Under the pieces are notes generated by a model. The model searched no databases. It was given only the letters and a program-made list of their open reading frames with translations, and was not told the origin of the DNA. A program made the translations under genes and the position numbers. From Oscillospiraceae bacterium (lineage in GTDB: Bacteria; Bacillota; Clostridia; Oscillospirales; Ruminococcaceae): a stretch of DNA of 64,000 bases. Of this stretch, positions 33,847 through 42,526 are shown one piece after another (the first letter of the stretch is position 1; each line of letters opens with the position of its first letter). The stretch covers positions 1 through 64,000 of the forward strand of contig JAFUNP010000022.1 in the NCBI GenBank assembly GCA_017473015.1, written 5' to 3'.

Positions 33847-34314
33847 TCAGAATACCAGGCCGATTGCACCCAGCAGGCCATAGGATGCTATGCCCATGAT
33901 GATACCTGCAGCCAGCACACCACCCATTACAGCAATAAAGCTTTTGCCTTTGTCCAGGTCCAGCAGAGCAGCAGCCAGCGAACCGGTCCATGCACCTGTG
34001 CCAGGCAGCGGGATAGCCACGAATGTGAACAGTGCCCAGTATTTTGCATCGCCGAATTTTGCACCGGCAGCATGGCCTTTTTCCAGCACGAAATTAACCA
34101 GCTTTGTAAAAATTTTGAATTTTGCCATAAACTGCAGTACCGGCTTAACCAGAAACAGGATTACCGGCACAGGAAGAATGTTGCCGAATGCAGCAATCAG
34201 GTAAACAGGTATGAAAGGCAGACCCATACCTACGCCGATTGGTATAGCGCCACGCAATTCTACGATAGGAAGCATGGATACAAAAAATACCCATAAATAT
34301 CTTGTGAAATTCAT
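33847..34314 (-). CDS. small multi-drug export family membrane protein (Sm_multidrug_ex), 155 aa
   Basis: Integral membrane protein of the COG2426/Sm_multidrug_ex family, whose function is poorly established despite the name. The signature start VSMLPIVELRGAIPIGVGMG is present, followed by FGNILPVPVILFLVKPVLQF, a short cytoplasmic loop, FTFVAIPLPGTGAWTGSLAA and a glycine-rich last helix. Four or so hydrophobic segments fill nearly the whole chain. AGAGG precedes the start on the minus strand. The gene stands alone between convergent and divergent neighbours; the 290 bases upstream (34315-34607) are AT-rich with no other feature I can support. Confidence 0.85.
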   Translation of the reverse strand: MNFTRYLWVFFVSMLPIVELRGAIPIGVGMGLPFIPVYLIAAFGNILPVPVILFLVKPVLQFMAKFKIFTKLVNFVLEKGHAAGAKFGDAKYWALFTFVAIPLPGTGAWTGSLAAALLDLDKGKSFIAVMGGVLAAGIIMGIASYGLLGAIGLVF

Positions 34315-34607
34315 ATTATAAAACCTCTTTGTTTGAAAGTTAATTGCTAAATTAAGACAGTAAAAAGTATTTTATCATACTTATATCGAAAAATAAAGTA
34401 AAATTCTTATGAATTATTACAATTTGGTAATTTATCGATACTTGTGTTGAATTAATCTGCAAAAAAATATATAATATATGTTAATGAGTCTATACGATAC
34501 GGTGTTTTTTTTCTGTGTAATGTGACAGTTCTTTTAGTTTACAACAGGGGATATATGCTGTATAGTAAATATGAATAAAAACGCAAATCTTAAAGGGAGA
34601 AAACAAG

Positions 34608-35789
34608 ATGAAAAAATTTTTGTCGATTATTCTGGCTGCACTCACCATGATGAGCCTGTTTACCGGCTGTGTGTCCGGCACAGAAAACAGTGGTGATGAA
34701 CCACAGCCAACTCCTACACCAAAAGTGTATTATCAGAACCCTCTTACAGGCGAAGAACAGGCTATCGACTATCCTATGGGTCAGCGTCCTGTAGCTGTAA
34801 TGGTAAACAATATTATGTCCAGCAATACAAGAGAAAGCGCGTGGCCACAGTATGGCCTGTCAAAAGCTGATATGCTGTTTGAAATGGAAACAGAGGGCGG
34901 CATCACCAGATACATGGCCATTTTCCGCGACTGGACAAAAATGCCTGTTGTAGGCCCTATCAGAAGCGCCCGCGACCAGTTTGTACAGATGATGATGCCT
35001 TACGGTTCACTGTATGTTCACGACGGTGCATCTACATACGCAAAGCAGATGCTGTATGACTATGGCTATGATAACCGTGACCTGATTCCTAACAAAGGCA
35101 TCGCTTACCGCGATTATGAACTGGCACCTAACAAATCCAAAGAGCACACAGAGTTTACTTCAGGTGAACTGATTACCGAAGCAATCAACAGCGGCAAATA
35201 TGACCTGAGCGTAAACTTTGAACCACTGAATGCTTTTGAATGGGTTAAATACGATGAACCTGCAAGAGAACTGGACGGCGTTGATGTAGACACAATCGAC
35301 TGGCACTTCTCCTCCAGCTATGCAGCTACAATGACATATAACCGGGAAACAAACACATATACAAAGGAACACATCAACCTGTATTCAAAATTCTCCAAGC
35401 CTCTGATTGATGCAGGCAACGAAAGCAAACCGGTTGAATTCGACAATGTGTTTGTGCTCTGGACTCAGATTGAAAGATATCCTGATGGCGTTCTGTCAAA
35501 AGTTGACCTGGCATGGGGCGGCGTAGGCTATTACTTCAATGGCGGTAAAGTGGAAAAAGTGCGCTGGATGAAGGGCAACCCTAACGACCCTCTGCGCATC
35601 GTTTCACTGGACGGCACAGAAACAAATATTCCTATCAACATCGGCACCAGCTATATAGCTATGGTTGACCTGGACTATTTCGGCACATTCGCCATGAATG
35701 GCGAAGTGGTTGATGTAGCCGGCGACTACAAACCTGTGGAAGAAATCCAGGCTACAGAAGGCGTGGAAGCTACAGATACAGAAGAATAA
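34608..35789 (+). CDS. DUF3048 (YerB-like) lipoprotein, 393 aa
   Basis: Exported lipoprotein: signal peptide with lipobox FTGC (Cys about 21), then a Pro/Thr linker (EPQPTPTPK). The DUF3048 domains follow, with the signatures RPVAVMVNNI, YGLSKADMLFEMETEGGITR and VVGPIRSARDQFVQMM, and later VDLAWGGVGYYFNGGKVEKV and NIGTSYIAMVDLDY. The acidic C-terminus is poorly conserved. Function is unknown; the B. subtilis relative YerB is also a lipoprotein. A paralogue follows 200 bases downstream, with its own promoter and a terminator between them, so this is a tandem duplication and not an operon. Confidence 0.9.
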   Translation: MKKFLSIILAALTMMSLFTGCVSGTENSGDEPQPTPTPKVYYQNPLTGEEQAIDYPMGQRPVAVMVNNIMSSNTRESAWPQYGLSKADMLFEMETEGGITRYMAIFRDWTKMPVVGPIRSARDQFVQMMMPYGSLYVHDGASTYAKQMLYDYGYDNRDLIPNKGIAYRDYELAPNKSKEHTEFTSGELITEAINSGKYDLSVNFEPLNAFEWVKYDEPARELDGVDVDTIDWHFSSSYAATMTYNRETNTYTKEHINLYSKFSKPLIDAGNESKPVEFDNVFVLWTQIERYPDGVLSKVDLAWGGVGYYFNGGKVEKVRWMKGNPNDPLRIVSLDGTETNIPINIGTSYIAMVDLDYFGTFAMNGEVVDVAGDYKPVEEIQATEGVEATDTEE

Positions 35790-35796
35790 TGCTTTC

Positions 35797-35827
35797 TCAG
35801 GCTGTGCTGCGGCACAGCCTGATTTTT
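35797..35827 (+). terminator. terminator between the DUF3048 genes
   Basis: Eleven-bp stem TCAGGCTGTGC / GCACAGCCTGA, TGCG loop, then TTTTT. Confidence 0.9.
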
Positions 35828-35939
35828 AAAAGTATATTCACTATTTAAAAAACTGTTTACTTTTTTTACACACTTTGTCAGGCAAAAAGTGGTATAATTG
35901 TTTACAGTAACCGGGATTTAGGGTATACTATAGTTTATA

Positions 35940-35968
35940 TTGACGATATAAAAAATATTCATTATACA
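35940..35968 (+). promoter_or_regulatory. promoter of the second DUF3048 gene
   Basis: TTGACG (35940-35945), 17-base spacer, TATACA (35963-35968). Confidence 0.75.
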
Positions 35969-35994
35969 AATACACAGCAAATGGGGTGTTTATC

Positions 35995-37089
35995 ATTAAA
36001 AAGTTAACAGGTATTTTATTGGCTATGATTATGTGTCTGTCACTGTTTACAGCCTGCTCACAGGCCGGCGGTGACACATCAGATAACACTGACAACGCAG
36101 GTATCACTGTGGATGTGCCTCAGAAAGATTATAATCATCTGACAGGTATGCCTTTTGAAGATGGTCGGGACAAGTCGGTGCGCCCTGTGGCAGTTATGGT
36201 AAACAATGCCAAAATTGCTCTGCCGCAGTACGGTCTTTCATCAGCTGATATTATTTATGAAGCAGTTACCGAAGGCGGTATCACCCGTCTGATGGCGCTG
36301 TATTCCGATATAAACGATATTGACCGCGTGGGCCCTGTAAGAAGCGCTCGCCACCAGTTTGTGGAAATGATGCTGCCGCTGAACGCTATCTATGTTCACA
36401 TCGGCTCATCAATCTCTGCCAACAGACTGCTGAATGCATATTCTTACCAGGATATTGACGGTATTTATCTGGGGCAGCAGGCTTTTTTCTTTGACAGTGA
36501 AATGGCAAAGACAAAATCCAGAGAGCACTGCTGGTTTACAACCAAAGACCTTATCAATGCCGGTATAGCCAAAAACGGCATCGGCACAAAAAACAATTTC
36601 TATCCGGCTTTTGACTTTGTGGAATACGGCACGGAAGAAAGAATACCGGACGACGGCGTGGCCATGTCCTTTACTTATGAATATTCCGGCTATGCAGATG
36701 TGGGCTTTACTTATGATGAAGCCACAGGCCGCTATCTGAAATCTGCCTTTGGCATACCTCATATGGATGCCGGTACCAATCAGCAGCTGTCATTTGACAA
36801 TGTTTTTCTGGTGCTGACAGAAGTAGGCATTGAAGAAGAAAACGGAATCCTGCCGGATTTTGCCTTTGACAGCGGTATCGGCTACTATTTCTACGGTGGC
36901 AAATATGAAAAATTCACATGGGAAAAGGGCGAGCCTGAAAACCCTATGATTATGTATGATGCAGAGGGTGAAGTGCTGAAAGTAAACCCTGGCACAAGCT
37001 ATGTAGGTCTGCTGGATATTGAACAGACACCTACACTGGCAGTTTCCCAGGAAGTGCAGACCGCCGCCAGCGTGGAAAGAGTTCAGTAA
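35995..37089 (+). CDS. DUF3048 (YerB-like) lipoprotein, second copy, 364 aa
   Basis: Paralogue of the upstream gene, sharing RPVAVMVNNA, YGLSSADIIYEAVTEGGITR, RVGPVRSARHQFVEMMLP and GIGYYFYGGKYEKF. Signal peptide with lipobox FTAC. The start is uncertain. The only canonical in-frame codon is a GTG at 35986, which is part of the GGGGTG stretch and has no ribosome site before it. The ATT at 35995 lies 6 bases after that GGGGTG and is followed by AAAAAG (Lys-Lys), exactly where lipoproteins in this window begin. An AUU start is therefore favoured. Function unknown; monocistronic. Confidence 0.85.
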   Translation: MKKLTGILLAMIMCLSLFTACSQAGGDTSDNTDNAGITVDVPQKDYNHLTGMPFEDGRDKSVRPVAVMVNNAKIALPQYGLSSADIIYEAVTEGGITRLMALYSDINDIDRVGPVRSARHQFVEMMLPLNAIYVHIGSSISANRLLNAYSYQDIDGIYLGQQAFFFDSEMAKTKSREHCWFTTKDLINAGIAKNGIGTKNNFYPAFDFVEYGTEERIPDDGVAMSFTYEYSGYADVGFTYDEATGRYLKSAFGIPHMDAGTNQQLSFDNVFLVLTEVGIEEENGILPDFAFDSGIGYYFYGGKYEKFTWEKGEPENPMIMYDAEGEVLKVNPGTSYVGLLDIEQTPTLAVSQEVQTAASVERVQ

Positions 37090-37104
37090 TCAATACGCAA
37101 AATA

Positions 37105-37133
37105 AAAAGCGGACATAAGTCCGCTTTTGCTTT
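37105..37133. terminator. bidirectional terminator
   Basis: Perfect stem AAAAGCGGAC / GTCCGCTTTT with ATAA loop; serves the DUF3048 gene and the convergent small membrane protein gene. Confidence 0.88.
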
Positions 37134-37148
37134 TGTGATGGTAAAATA

Positions 37149-37454
37149 CTATAAGTCTGCCGGTTCATTGTCAGCAGTTTCTTCCGCAGCAGCTGTTTCT
37201 TCATCATCGTAGAAAAATTCCTGCTGTCTTTTTTTCTTTTCGGCTTCCTGCTGTTTTTCAGCCTCAGCTGCACGCTCTTTCAGGTCTTTGTTCGCCTGAA
37301 GAATACACAGTACACCAACAATCAGAAGCAGTACGCCTATGCCGAACAGTGCCCAGTTTATAAACTCCCACCGGCTGAATGGTGCCAGTGCAAAAGCCTT
37401 TTTGATGTTGTTGCCGCCTGCATAAAGACAGAGAAGTGCTACCAGTGCAAACAT
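37149..37454 (-). CDS. small membrane protein with charged coiled tail, 101 aa
   Basis: The ATG at 37454 (MFALVALLCLYAGG) is chosen because AGAGGA lies just upstream on the minus strand; an earlier in-frame ATG has none. Two membrane helices: residues 1-13 with the following turn, and about 30-52 (WALFGIGVLLLIVGVLCILQ). A predicted coiled coil of Glu/Lys/Gln residues (LKERAAEAEKQQEAEKKKRQ) and an acidic end follow. No known family. It could be a small scaffold or a regulator of a membrane complex, but nothing in the context tells which. Confidence 0.6.
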   Translation of the reverse strand: MFALVALLCLYAGGNNIKKAFALAPFSRWEFINWALFGIGVLLLIVGVLCILQANKDLKERAAEAEKQQEAEKKKRQQEFFYDDEETAAAEETADNEPADL

Positions 37455-37523
37455 AAAAATCCTCTTTTCGCCATAAAATATAAACATAGTATACAATATT
37501 TTTATGAAAAATCAAAGTAAATA

Positions 37524-37591
37524 TTGAAAAATTGCCGGATATTGTTTATACTTAATATGTAATAAAAAGATGAAACCCCGTTACGGGGTTT
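37524..37591 (+). promoter_or_regulatory. promoter and 5' hairpin of the phosphoribosyltransferase gene
   Basis: TTGAAA (37524-37529), 17 bases, TATACT (37547-37552). About 14 bases into the predicted transcript lies the hairpin AAACCCCG / CGGGGTTT (37573-37591), 33 bases before the start codon. It is followed by only two T, so it is more likely a 5'-end stabiliser or protein/RNA control site than a terminator. Confidence 0.6.
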
Positions 37592-37623
37592 ATTCTGCTG
37601 TAAAAAGCAAAGGAGATTATTAT

Positions 37624-38190
37624 ATGGAAATCAAATACACTGGTCAGGAATTTTATGACATCGACCTTGCAGGCAGAACAGAAAGACTGATTATCGCACC
37701 TGTTCATCCTACACTGCACATCGCCAGCTTTGTTCTGCTGGGTGACACAGAGCTGACAAACTACTGTGCAAAAGTTCTGGCTGACAAAATCAAAGATGTA
37801 GATTTTGATTATATTGTATGTCCTGAAGCAAAAGTTCTTCCACTTGCACAGGCTATCTGCACACAGCTGGGTGAAAGAGACTTTGTTGTTTTCAGAAAAG
37901 GTAAAAAAGCATATATGCTGGATGCCATTGAAACAGAGGTTAAATCCATCACAACAGCAGCTGTTCAGAAAATGGTTGTTGACATCCGTGATGCAGACAA
38001 AATCCGCGGCAAAAAAGTTCTGCTGCTGGATGACGTTGTTTCCACAGGCGGTACTTTCCACGCTATGGAAGCTCTGCTGGACCAGATTGGCGTAGAAATC
38101 GTTGGTTATTCTGCAGTGCTGCGCGAAGGTACAGATTTCCCTAATGATAATCTGTATTATCTGAACGAACTGCCAATCTTTATTGGTTAA
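37624..38190 (+). CDS. phosphoribosyltransferase family protein, 188 aa
   Basis: Type I phosphoribosyltransferase fold. The PRPP-binding loop is VLLLDDVVSTGGTFHAMEAL (about residues 128-147), and an upstream DYIVCPEAKVLPLAQAI resembles the APRT/Xpt-like substrate side. The start at 37624 is chosen for its AAAGGAG site and because the family begins here; an in-frame ATG at 37570 is inside the promoter hairpin region. No purine or pyrimidine gene is adjacent and no purine-riboswitch core was found, so the base specificity is unknown. Adenine or a related purine is the likeliest guess. Confidence 0.82.
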   Translation: MEIKYTGQEFYDIDLAGRTERLIIAPVHPTLHIASFVLLGDTELTNYCAKVLADKIKDVDFDYIVCPEAKVLPLAQAICTQLGERDFVVFRKGKKAYMLDAIETEVKSITTAAVQKMVVDIRDADKIRGKKVLLLDDVVSTGGTFHAMEALLDQIGVEIVGYSAVLREGTDFPNDNLYYLNELPIFIG

Positions 38191-38203
38191 GAATTTACAT
38201 TTT

Positions 38204-38231
38204 AAAAAGAGACCTGAGGGTCTCTTTTTTT
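38204..38231 (+). terminator. terminator of the phosphoribosyltransferase gene
   Basis: AAAGAGACC / GGTCTCTTT stem with TGAG loop and seven T. Confidence 0.9.
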
Positions 38232-38280
38232 GTACAAATTTACAAAATTTACCCAAATTTCACAATTGTGGTCTTTTCTA

Positions 38281-38309
38281 TTGACAAATATGTATAAAAA
38301 ACATACAAT
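38281..38309 (+). promoter_or_regulatory. promoter of the potABCD operon
   Basis: Consensus TTGACA (38281-38286), 17-base spacer, TACAAT (38304-38309). The spacer and the DNA after it carry inverted TATGT/ACATA elements (38290-38322), possibly an operator. The predicted start is about 38316, leaving a leader of about 195 bases. Confidence 0.85.
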
Positions 38310-38390
38310 ACATTTAGTATGTAATATGGTTGTTAGACTTATGCTGATTTTATTATTAAGGCATTGAATTAACACAATTCTAATATCATA

Positions 38391-38502
38391 CTGGCGCTGT
38401 ATGTACTGCTGTAACCGGAGTTTTGCCGGTGTAACAAACCTTTTGCGGGGTAGTATAATTAGCGCTGGCTACATAAAGACGTAGAATATTACCGCAAAGG
38501 GG
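38391..38502 (+). promoter_or_regulatory. structured leader of potA with a segment complementary to the ribosome site
   Basis: Three elements are seen. (1) 38391-38398 pairs with 38461-38468 (CTGGCGCT / AGCGCTGG, 8 pairs including two G-U). It encloses TACT/AGTA and the hairpin ACCGG / CCGGT (38414-38430). (2) CCTTTTGCGG (38439-38448) is complementary to CCGCAAAGG (38492-38500), which contains the potA ribosome site AAAGGGG; nine pairs with one bulged base. (3) The two helices cross, so they must form a pseudoknot or exclude each other. Hiding of the ribosome site is the obvious inference. No known riboswitch class was recognised. A 27-codon ORF (38401-38484) lies inside but has no ribosome site. 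Confidence 0.5.
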
Positions 38503-38510
38503 TCTGAATT

Positions 38511-39557
38511 ATGGACAATAATATTATCGTTAGCCTTAAAGACATTGTTGTTGATTTTGATGGGGAAACTATCCTGAATGGTCTCTCACTGGATATTCAC
38601 GACAAGGAATTTGTTACACTGCTGGGACCTTCCGGCTGTGGCAAAACCACTACCTTGCGTATTATCGGTGGCTTCCAGCAGCCAAAATCCGGCAGTGTTT
38701 TTTTTGATGGCAAAGAAATCGCAGACCTCCCTCCGTACAAGAGAGAGGTTAACACAGTTTTCCAGAAATATGCTCTTTTCTCACACCTGAATGTGTTTGA
38801 AAACGTTGCTTTCGGTCTGCGCCTGAAAAAGCTGCCTGACCAGGAAATCAAACAGAGAGTTCTGGAAATGCTGGAAATCGTAGGGCTGAAAAACTTTGCC
38901 CGCCGTGACATCAACACGCTTTCCGGTGGTCAGCAGCAGCGTGTGGCCATTGCCCGTGCTCTGGTAAACCATCCAAAAATCCTTCTGCTGGACGAGCCTC
39001 TGGGCGCGCTGGACCTGAAGCTGCGCAAAGAGATGCAGATTGAGCTGAAGAGAATTCAGCAGGCGCTGAATATCACATTTATCTATGTTACACATGACCA
39101 GGAAGAAGCCCTTACAATGAGCGACACCGTGGTTGTTATGAAAGGCGGTATCATTCAGCAGATTGGTACACCGCAGGACATCTACAATGAGCCTGTAAAC
39201 GCCTTTGTTGCCGACTTTATCGGCGAAAGCAATATTCTGGACGGCATTATGGTCCGTGACTTCCTGGTGGAAATCAATGGCACGCAGTTTACCTGTGTGG
39301 ACAAGGGCTTTAACCCTAATGAGCTGGTAAACGTTGTTATCCGTCCTGAAGACATCGAGGTTGTTCCTGCCATCCAGGGTCAGCTGTCCGGCGTTGTAAA
39401 GAGCGTTGTGTTCAAGGGTGTTCACTATGAAATCACCGTTGAACAGGGTGGCTTTGACTGGATTATTCACTCAACACAGAAACAGAATGTGGGTGAGCTT
39501 ATCGGCATGAACATCGGTCCTGAAGAAATTCACATTATGAAGAGAATGAGGGACTAG
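38511..39557 (+). CDS. potA: spermidine/putrescine ABC transporter ATPase
   Basis: ATP-binding subunit of the PotABCD polyamine importer. Walker [10 protein letters not shown] (about residues 38-46), Q-loop TVFQKYALF, signature LSGGQQQR, Walker [13 protein letters not shown] and H-loop YVTHDQEEA are intact. A C-terminal TOBE-like regulatory domain follows (from about 240: [22 protein letters not shown]). An AAAGGGG ribosome site that may be sequestered by leader RNA precedes the start. potB begins four bases after the stop; all four genes share the promoter at 38281. Confidence 0.95.
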   Translation: MDNNIIVSLKDIVVDFDGETILNGLSLDIHDKEFVTLLGPSGCGKTTTLRIIGGFQQPKSGSVFFDGKEIADLPPYKREVNTVFQKYALFSHLNVFENVAFGLRLKKLPDQEIKQRVLEMLEIVGLKNFARRDINTLSGGQQQRVAIARALVNHPKILLLDEPLGALDLKLRKEMQIELKRIQQALNITFIYVTHDQEEALTMSDTVVVMKGGIIQQIGTPQDIYNEPVNAFVADFIGESNILDGIMVRDFLVEINGTQFTCVDKGFNPNELVNVVIRPEDIEVVPAIQGQLSGVVKSVVFKGVHYEITVEQGGFDWIIHSTQKQNVGELIGMNIGPEEIHIMKRMRD

Positions 39558-39560
39558 TCT

Positions 39561-40370
39561 ATGAAGAAAAAATACATTAGTGCGCCGTACCTTGTATGGA
39601 TGGCATTGTTTATCTTTGCCCCTTTGTGCCTCGTGGTGTATTTTGCATTCACAGATAAACGGGGTAATTTCACTTTTGAAAATATGAGCCGGCTTTCCAC
39701 TTATGCTCCTGTATTCCTGCGCAGCATTATCCTGGCCGGTGTGGCTACAGTTTTCTGTCTGGTTATGGCCTATCCTGTCAGCTATATGCTGTCCAGAATG
39801 AAAGCCAGCCGTCAGAAAATAATGATGATGATTATCATTATGCCTATGTGGATGAACTTCCTGCTGCGTACTTATGCATGGATGAGTCTGCTGGAAAGAA
39901 ATGGTCTCATCAACAAATTCCTGGGCTTTTTCGGCGTGGGACCGTTCAATATGATAAACACAAATGGCGCAGTTATACTGGGCATGGTATACAACTATCT
40001 GCCGTTTATGATACTGCCGCTGTATTCCACAATGGTAAAAATTGACCATTCGCTTATCGAAGCTGCACAGGACCTGGGCGGTAACCTTTATGATGTTCTC
40101 ACCAAAGTGCTGATACCTCTCAGCATGCCGGGTATCACCACAGGCATCACCATGGTATTTGTGCCCAGCTGTTCCACATTCGTTATTTCCAGAATGCTGG
40201 GCGGCGATTCAGCCTTTATGATAGGTGACCTTATTGACCTGCAGTTTTTAGGCAACAGCTACAATCCTCATCTGGGTTCTGCCATGAGTCTGGTGCTGAT
40301 GGTATTGGTACTGCTGTGCATGAGCCTTACAAACGGCTTTGCTGACGATGATTCGGAGGTGATGCTGTAA
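39561..40370 (+). CDS. potB: spermidine/putrescine ABC transporter permease
   Basis: First permease of the importer (269 residues). Six or so hydrophobic segments, beginning with YLVWMALFIFAPLCLVVYFA; MPMWMNFLLRTYAWMSLL and the ATPase-contact loop AAQDLGGNLYDVLTKVLIPL are typical of PotB. The usual polyamine-transporter gene order (A-B-C-D) and zero-gap junction with potC (starts at the next base) support the call. Confidence 0.95.
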   Translation: MKKKYISAPYLVWMALFIFAPLCLVVYFAFTDKRGNFTFENMSRLSTYAPVFLRSIILAGVATVFCLVMAYPVSYMLSRMKASRQKIMMMIIIMPMWMNFLLRTYAWMSLLERNGLINKFLGFFGVGPFNMINTNGAVILGMVYNYLPFMILPLYSTMVKIDHSLIEAAQDLGGNLYDVLTKVLIPLSMPGITTGITMVFVPSCSTFVISRMLGGDSAFMIGDLIDLQFLGNSYNPHLGSAMSLVLMVLVLLCMSLTNGFADDDSEVML

Positions 40371-41174
40371 ATGAAAGCACTGAAAAAGATTTACTGGGTA
40401 TTCATACTGGCATTCCTCTATATGCCTATCTTTGTTATGATAGCCTTCTCTTTCAACCAGTCAAAAAGCCGTACAGTGTGGACAGGCTTTACGCTGAAAT
40501 GGTATGTGGAACTGTTTAAAAATGAAGCTATTATCAAAGCCTTTTTCACCACGATGTTTGTTGCTCTGATTGCAGCTACAGTGGCTACAGTGCTGGGCAC
40601 AATTGCTGCTGTAGGTATTGATGCCATGAAAAACTGGGAAAAATCTCTGGTTATCAACATCAGCTATATGCCTGTTGTAAACCCGGATATTATCACCGGT
40701 ATTTCACTGCTGTTGCTGTTCAATGTTTTCAAACAGTGGTTTGATTTTGAATTTGGTATGGGTACACTGCTTATCTCCCATATCACATTCAATCTGCCCT
40801 ATGTTATCCTGTCTGTATTGCCGAAGCTGAAACAGATGGATAACCGCGTGTACGAAGCAGCCCTGGACCTGGGCTGTAACCCTACACAGGCGTTTTTCAA
40901 GGTTGTTGTGCCGGAAATCATGCCGGGAATCATTTCCGGCTTCCTTATGGCACTGACTTTCTCAATTGATGACTTTATTATTTCTTACTTTAACTCCGGT
41001 CACGCACAGACACTGCCTGTAGCTATCTACGCCATGGCACGTCGCCGCGTAAGCCCGGAAATGTACGCACTGTCCACAATCATATTCCTTGTGATACTGG
41101 CTGTACTGCTGATTGTAAATATGAAAGCAGTAAAAGACGAAAAGGATATGCGAGTAAAGAAAGAGGTAAAATAA
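40371..41174 (+). CDS. potC: spermidine/putrescine ABC transporter permease
   Basis: Second permease (267 residues), starting directly after the potB stop with a GAGGTG site inside potB. IFVMIAFSFNQSKSRTVWTG and the later LSVLPKLKQMDNRVYEAALD / LGCNPTQAFFKVVVPEIMPG (EAA loop) and SIDDFIISYF are hallmark PotC segments. The end overlaps the ribosome site of potD (AGAGG). Confidence 0.95.
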   Translation: MKALKKIYWVFILAFLYMPIFVMIAFSFNQSKSRTVWTGFTLKWYVELFKNEAIIKAFFTTMFVALIAATVATVLGTIAAVGIDAMKNWEKSLVINISYMPVVNPDIITGISLLLLFNVFKQWFDFEFGMGTLLISHITFNLPYVILSVLPKLKQMDNRVYEAALDLGCNPTQAFFKVVVPEIMPGIISGFLMALTFSIDDFIISYFNSGHAQTLPVAIYAMARRRVSPEMYALSTIIFLVILAVLLIVNMKAVKDEKDMRVKKEVK

Positions 41175-42437
41175 TTGAAAAGAATTATTAGTTTGATGAT
41201 GGCTGTATGTCTTATGCTGGCCATGTCAGTCAATGTACGGGCCACCGGTGGTCTTTTGATTTCACCACGGCCGGATACTGAAAAGCTGGCAGCACGGCAG
41301 CTGGCCGAAGATTATGACTGGGAGAGACTGAAAGGACAGGATGTTACGCTGAATGTCTTTAACTGGGGCGAATATATGTCTCTGGGACAGGACGGCGCAA
41401 TGCATGTAAACAAAGAGTTTGAGGCTCTCACCGGCATTAAGGTAAATTACCAGACTTTTGACAATAACGAGGGTATGTATACAAAGCTGAAAAGCGGTGG
41501 TGCAAACTACGATGTTATTATTCCGTCTGACTATATGATTGCCAAAATGATAAAGGAAGATATGCTGCAGCCGCTGGATTGGAGCCAGATTCCCAATGCC
41601 ACACTGTATATCAATGAAAGATATATGGACCTGGAGTACGACCCTGGCAATGTTTATTCTGTGCCTTATACCTGGGGTACTGTGGGCATTATTTACAACA
41701 CCACATTGGTTGACGAAGCCCCTGACAGCTGGGATGCTTTGTGGGACGAAAGATATGCCAACGATATTCTCATGTTCGGCAACAGCCGCGACGCATTTGC
41801 TATTGCGCTGCTGAAAAATGGTCTGTCGCTGAATCCGAAAACAGTGGAAGACATAGAAATCGCACGTGAAGACCTGATAGCACAGAAAGATGTTGTACAG
41901 GCTTATGTAAACGACGAAATTTTTGATAAAATGTGCGGTGGTGAAGCAGCCCTTGCACCTTATTATGCAGGCGATGCCCTGACAATGATGGAAGAAAATC
42001 CTGACCTGTCTTTTGCGCTGCCAAAGGAAGGCACAAATCTGTTTACGGACGCAGCGGTTATTCCGAAAGATGCAAAAAATGTGGAAGCTGCCCATATGTA
42101 TATCAACTTCCTCAATGAGACAGATGTTGCCCTGGCCAATGCGGAGTACATTTACTATCCTACACCTCATACAGGTGCATATGAATTACTGGATGAGGAA
42201 CTGAAAAATAATCTGGTGGCCTATCCTACAGACGAAATGCTGGAAAACACAGAGGTTTTCACTACGCTGTCCGACGAAATCAGTAAAGAGCTGGATACAT
42301 CCTGGAGCGATATCCGTTCCTTTAACCAGTCCAGCAACGACCTGTTTGTTCCAACTGTATTTCTGATAATGGTTATAGCTATCGTAGCTATCAATGTTAT
42401 CCGTTCCAGACAGCTGAAAAACAGAATAGATTATTAA
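41175..42437 (+). CDS. potD: spermidine/putrescine-binding protein with C-terminal membrane anchor
   Basis: Polyamine-binding subunit (420 residues). The TTG start at 41175 follows AGAGG by 9 bases and abuts the potC stop. The signal peptide ends near ATG/residue 24 and has no lipobox cysteine. Binding-fold segments: VTLNVFNWGEYM, VNYQTFDNNEGMYTKLKSGG, YDVIIPSDYMIAKM, VPYTWGTVGIIYN. Unlike most Gram-positive PotD proteins, which are lipoproteins, this one ends with a membrane helix (about residues 393-410, VPTVFLIMVIAIVAINVI) and a basic tail. It is therefore probably tethered by its C-terminus. Last gene of the operon; terminator follows. Confidence 0.92.
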   Translation: MKRIISLMMAVCLMLAMSVNVRATGGLLISPRPDTEKLAARQLAEDYDWERLKGQDVTLNVFNWGEYMSLGQDGAMHVNKEFEALTGIKVNYQTFDNNEGMYTKLKSGGANYDVIIPSDYMIAKMIKEDMLQPLDWSQIPNATLYINERYMDLEYDPGNVYSVPYTWGTVGIIYNTTLVDEAPDSWDALWDERYANDILMFGNSRDAFAIALLKNGLSLNPKTVEDIEIAREDLIAQKDVVQAYVNDEIFDKMCGGEAALAPYYAGDALTMMEENPDLSFALPKEGTNLFTDAAVIPKDAKNVEAAHMYINFLNETDVALANAEYIYYPTPHTGAYELLDEELKNNLVAYPTDEMLENTEVFTTLSDEISKELDTSWSDIRSFNQSSNDLFVPTVFLIMVIAIVAINVIRSRQLKNRIDY

Positions 42438-42450
42438 AAGTCAGTACAAT

Positions 42451-42478
42451 AAAGGCAGGGATACTCCCTGCCTTTTGT
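42451..42478 (+). terminator. terminator of the pot operon
   Basis: Eleven-bp stem AAAGGCAGGGA / TCCCTGCCTTT with a 3-base loop, then TG. Confidence 0.9.
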
Positions 42479-42526
42479 GTATTAAAGGTGAATTTTTGGT
42501 GTAAAACTGCATTATGAGGTGCAAAC

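Noticed and set aside
37573-37593. Terminator between the minus-strand membrane protein gene and the phosphoribosyltransferase gene
   Set aside because: The hairpin is downstream of the phosphoribosyltransferase promoter and followed by only a couple of T, so it is more likely a 5' leader hairpin.
37553-37623. Purine or PRPP riboswitch in the phosphoribosyltransferase leader
   Set aside because: The leader is only about 65 bases, with one simple hairpin and no purine-riboswitch core.
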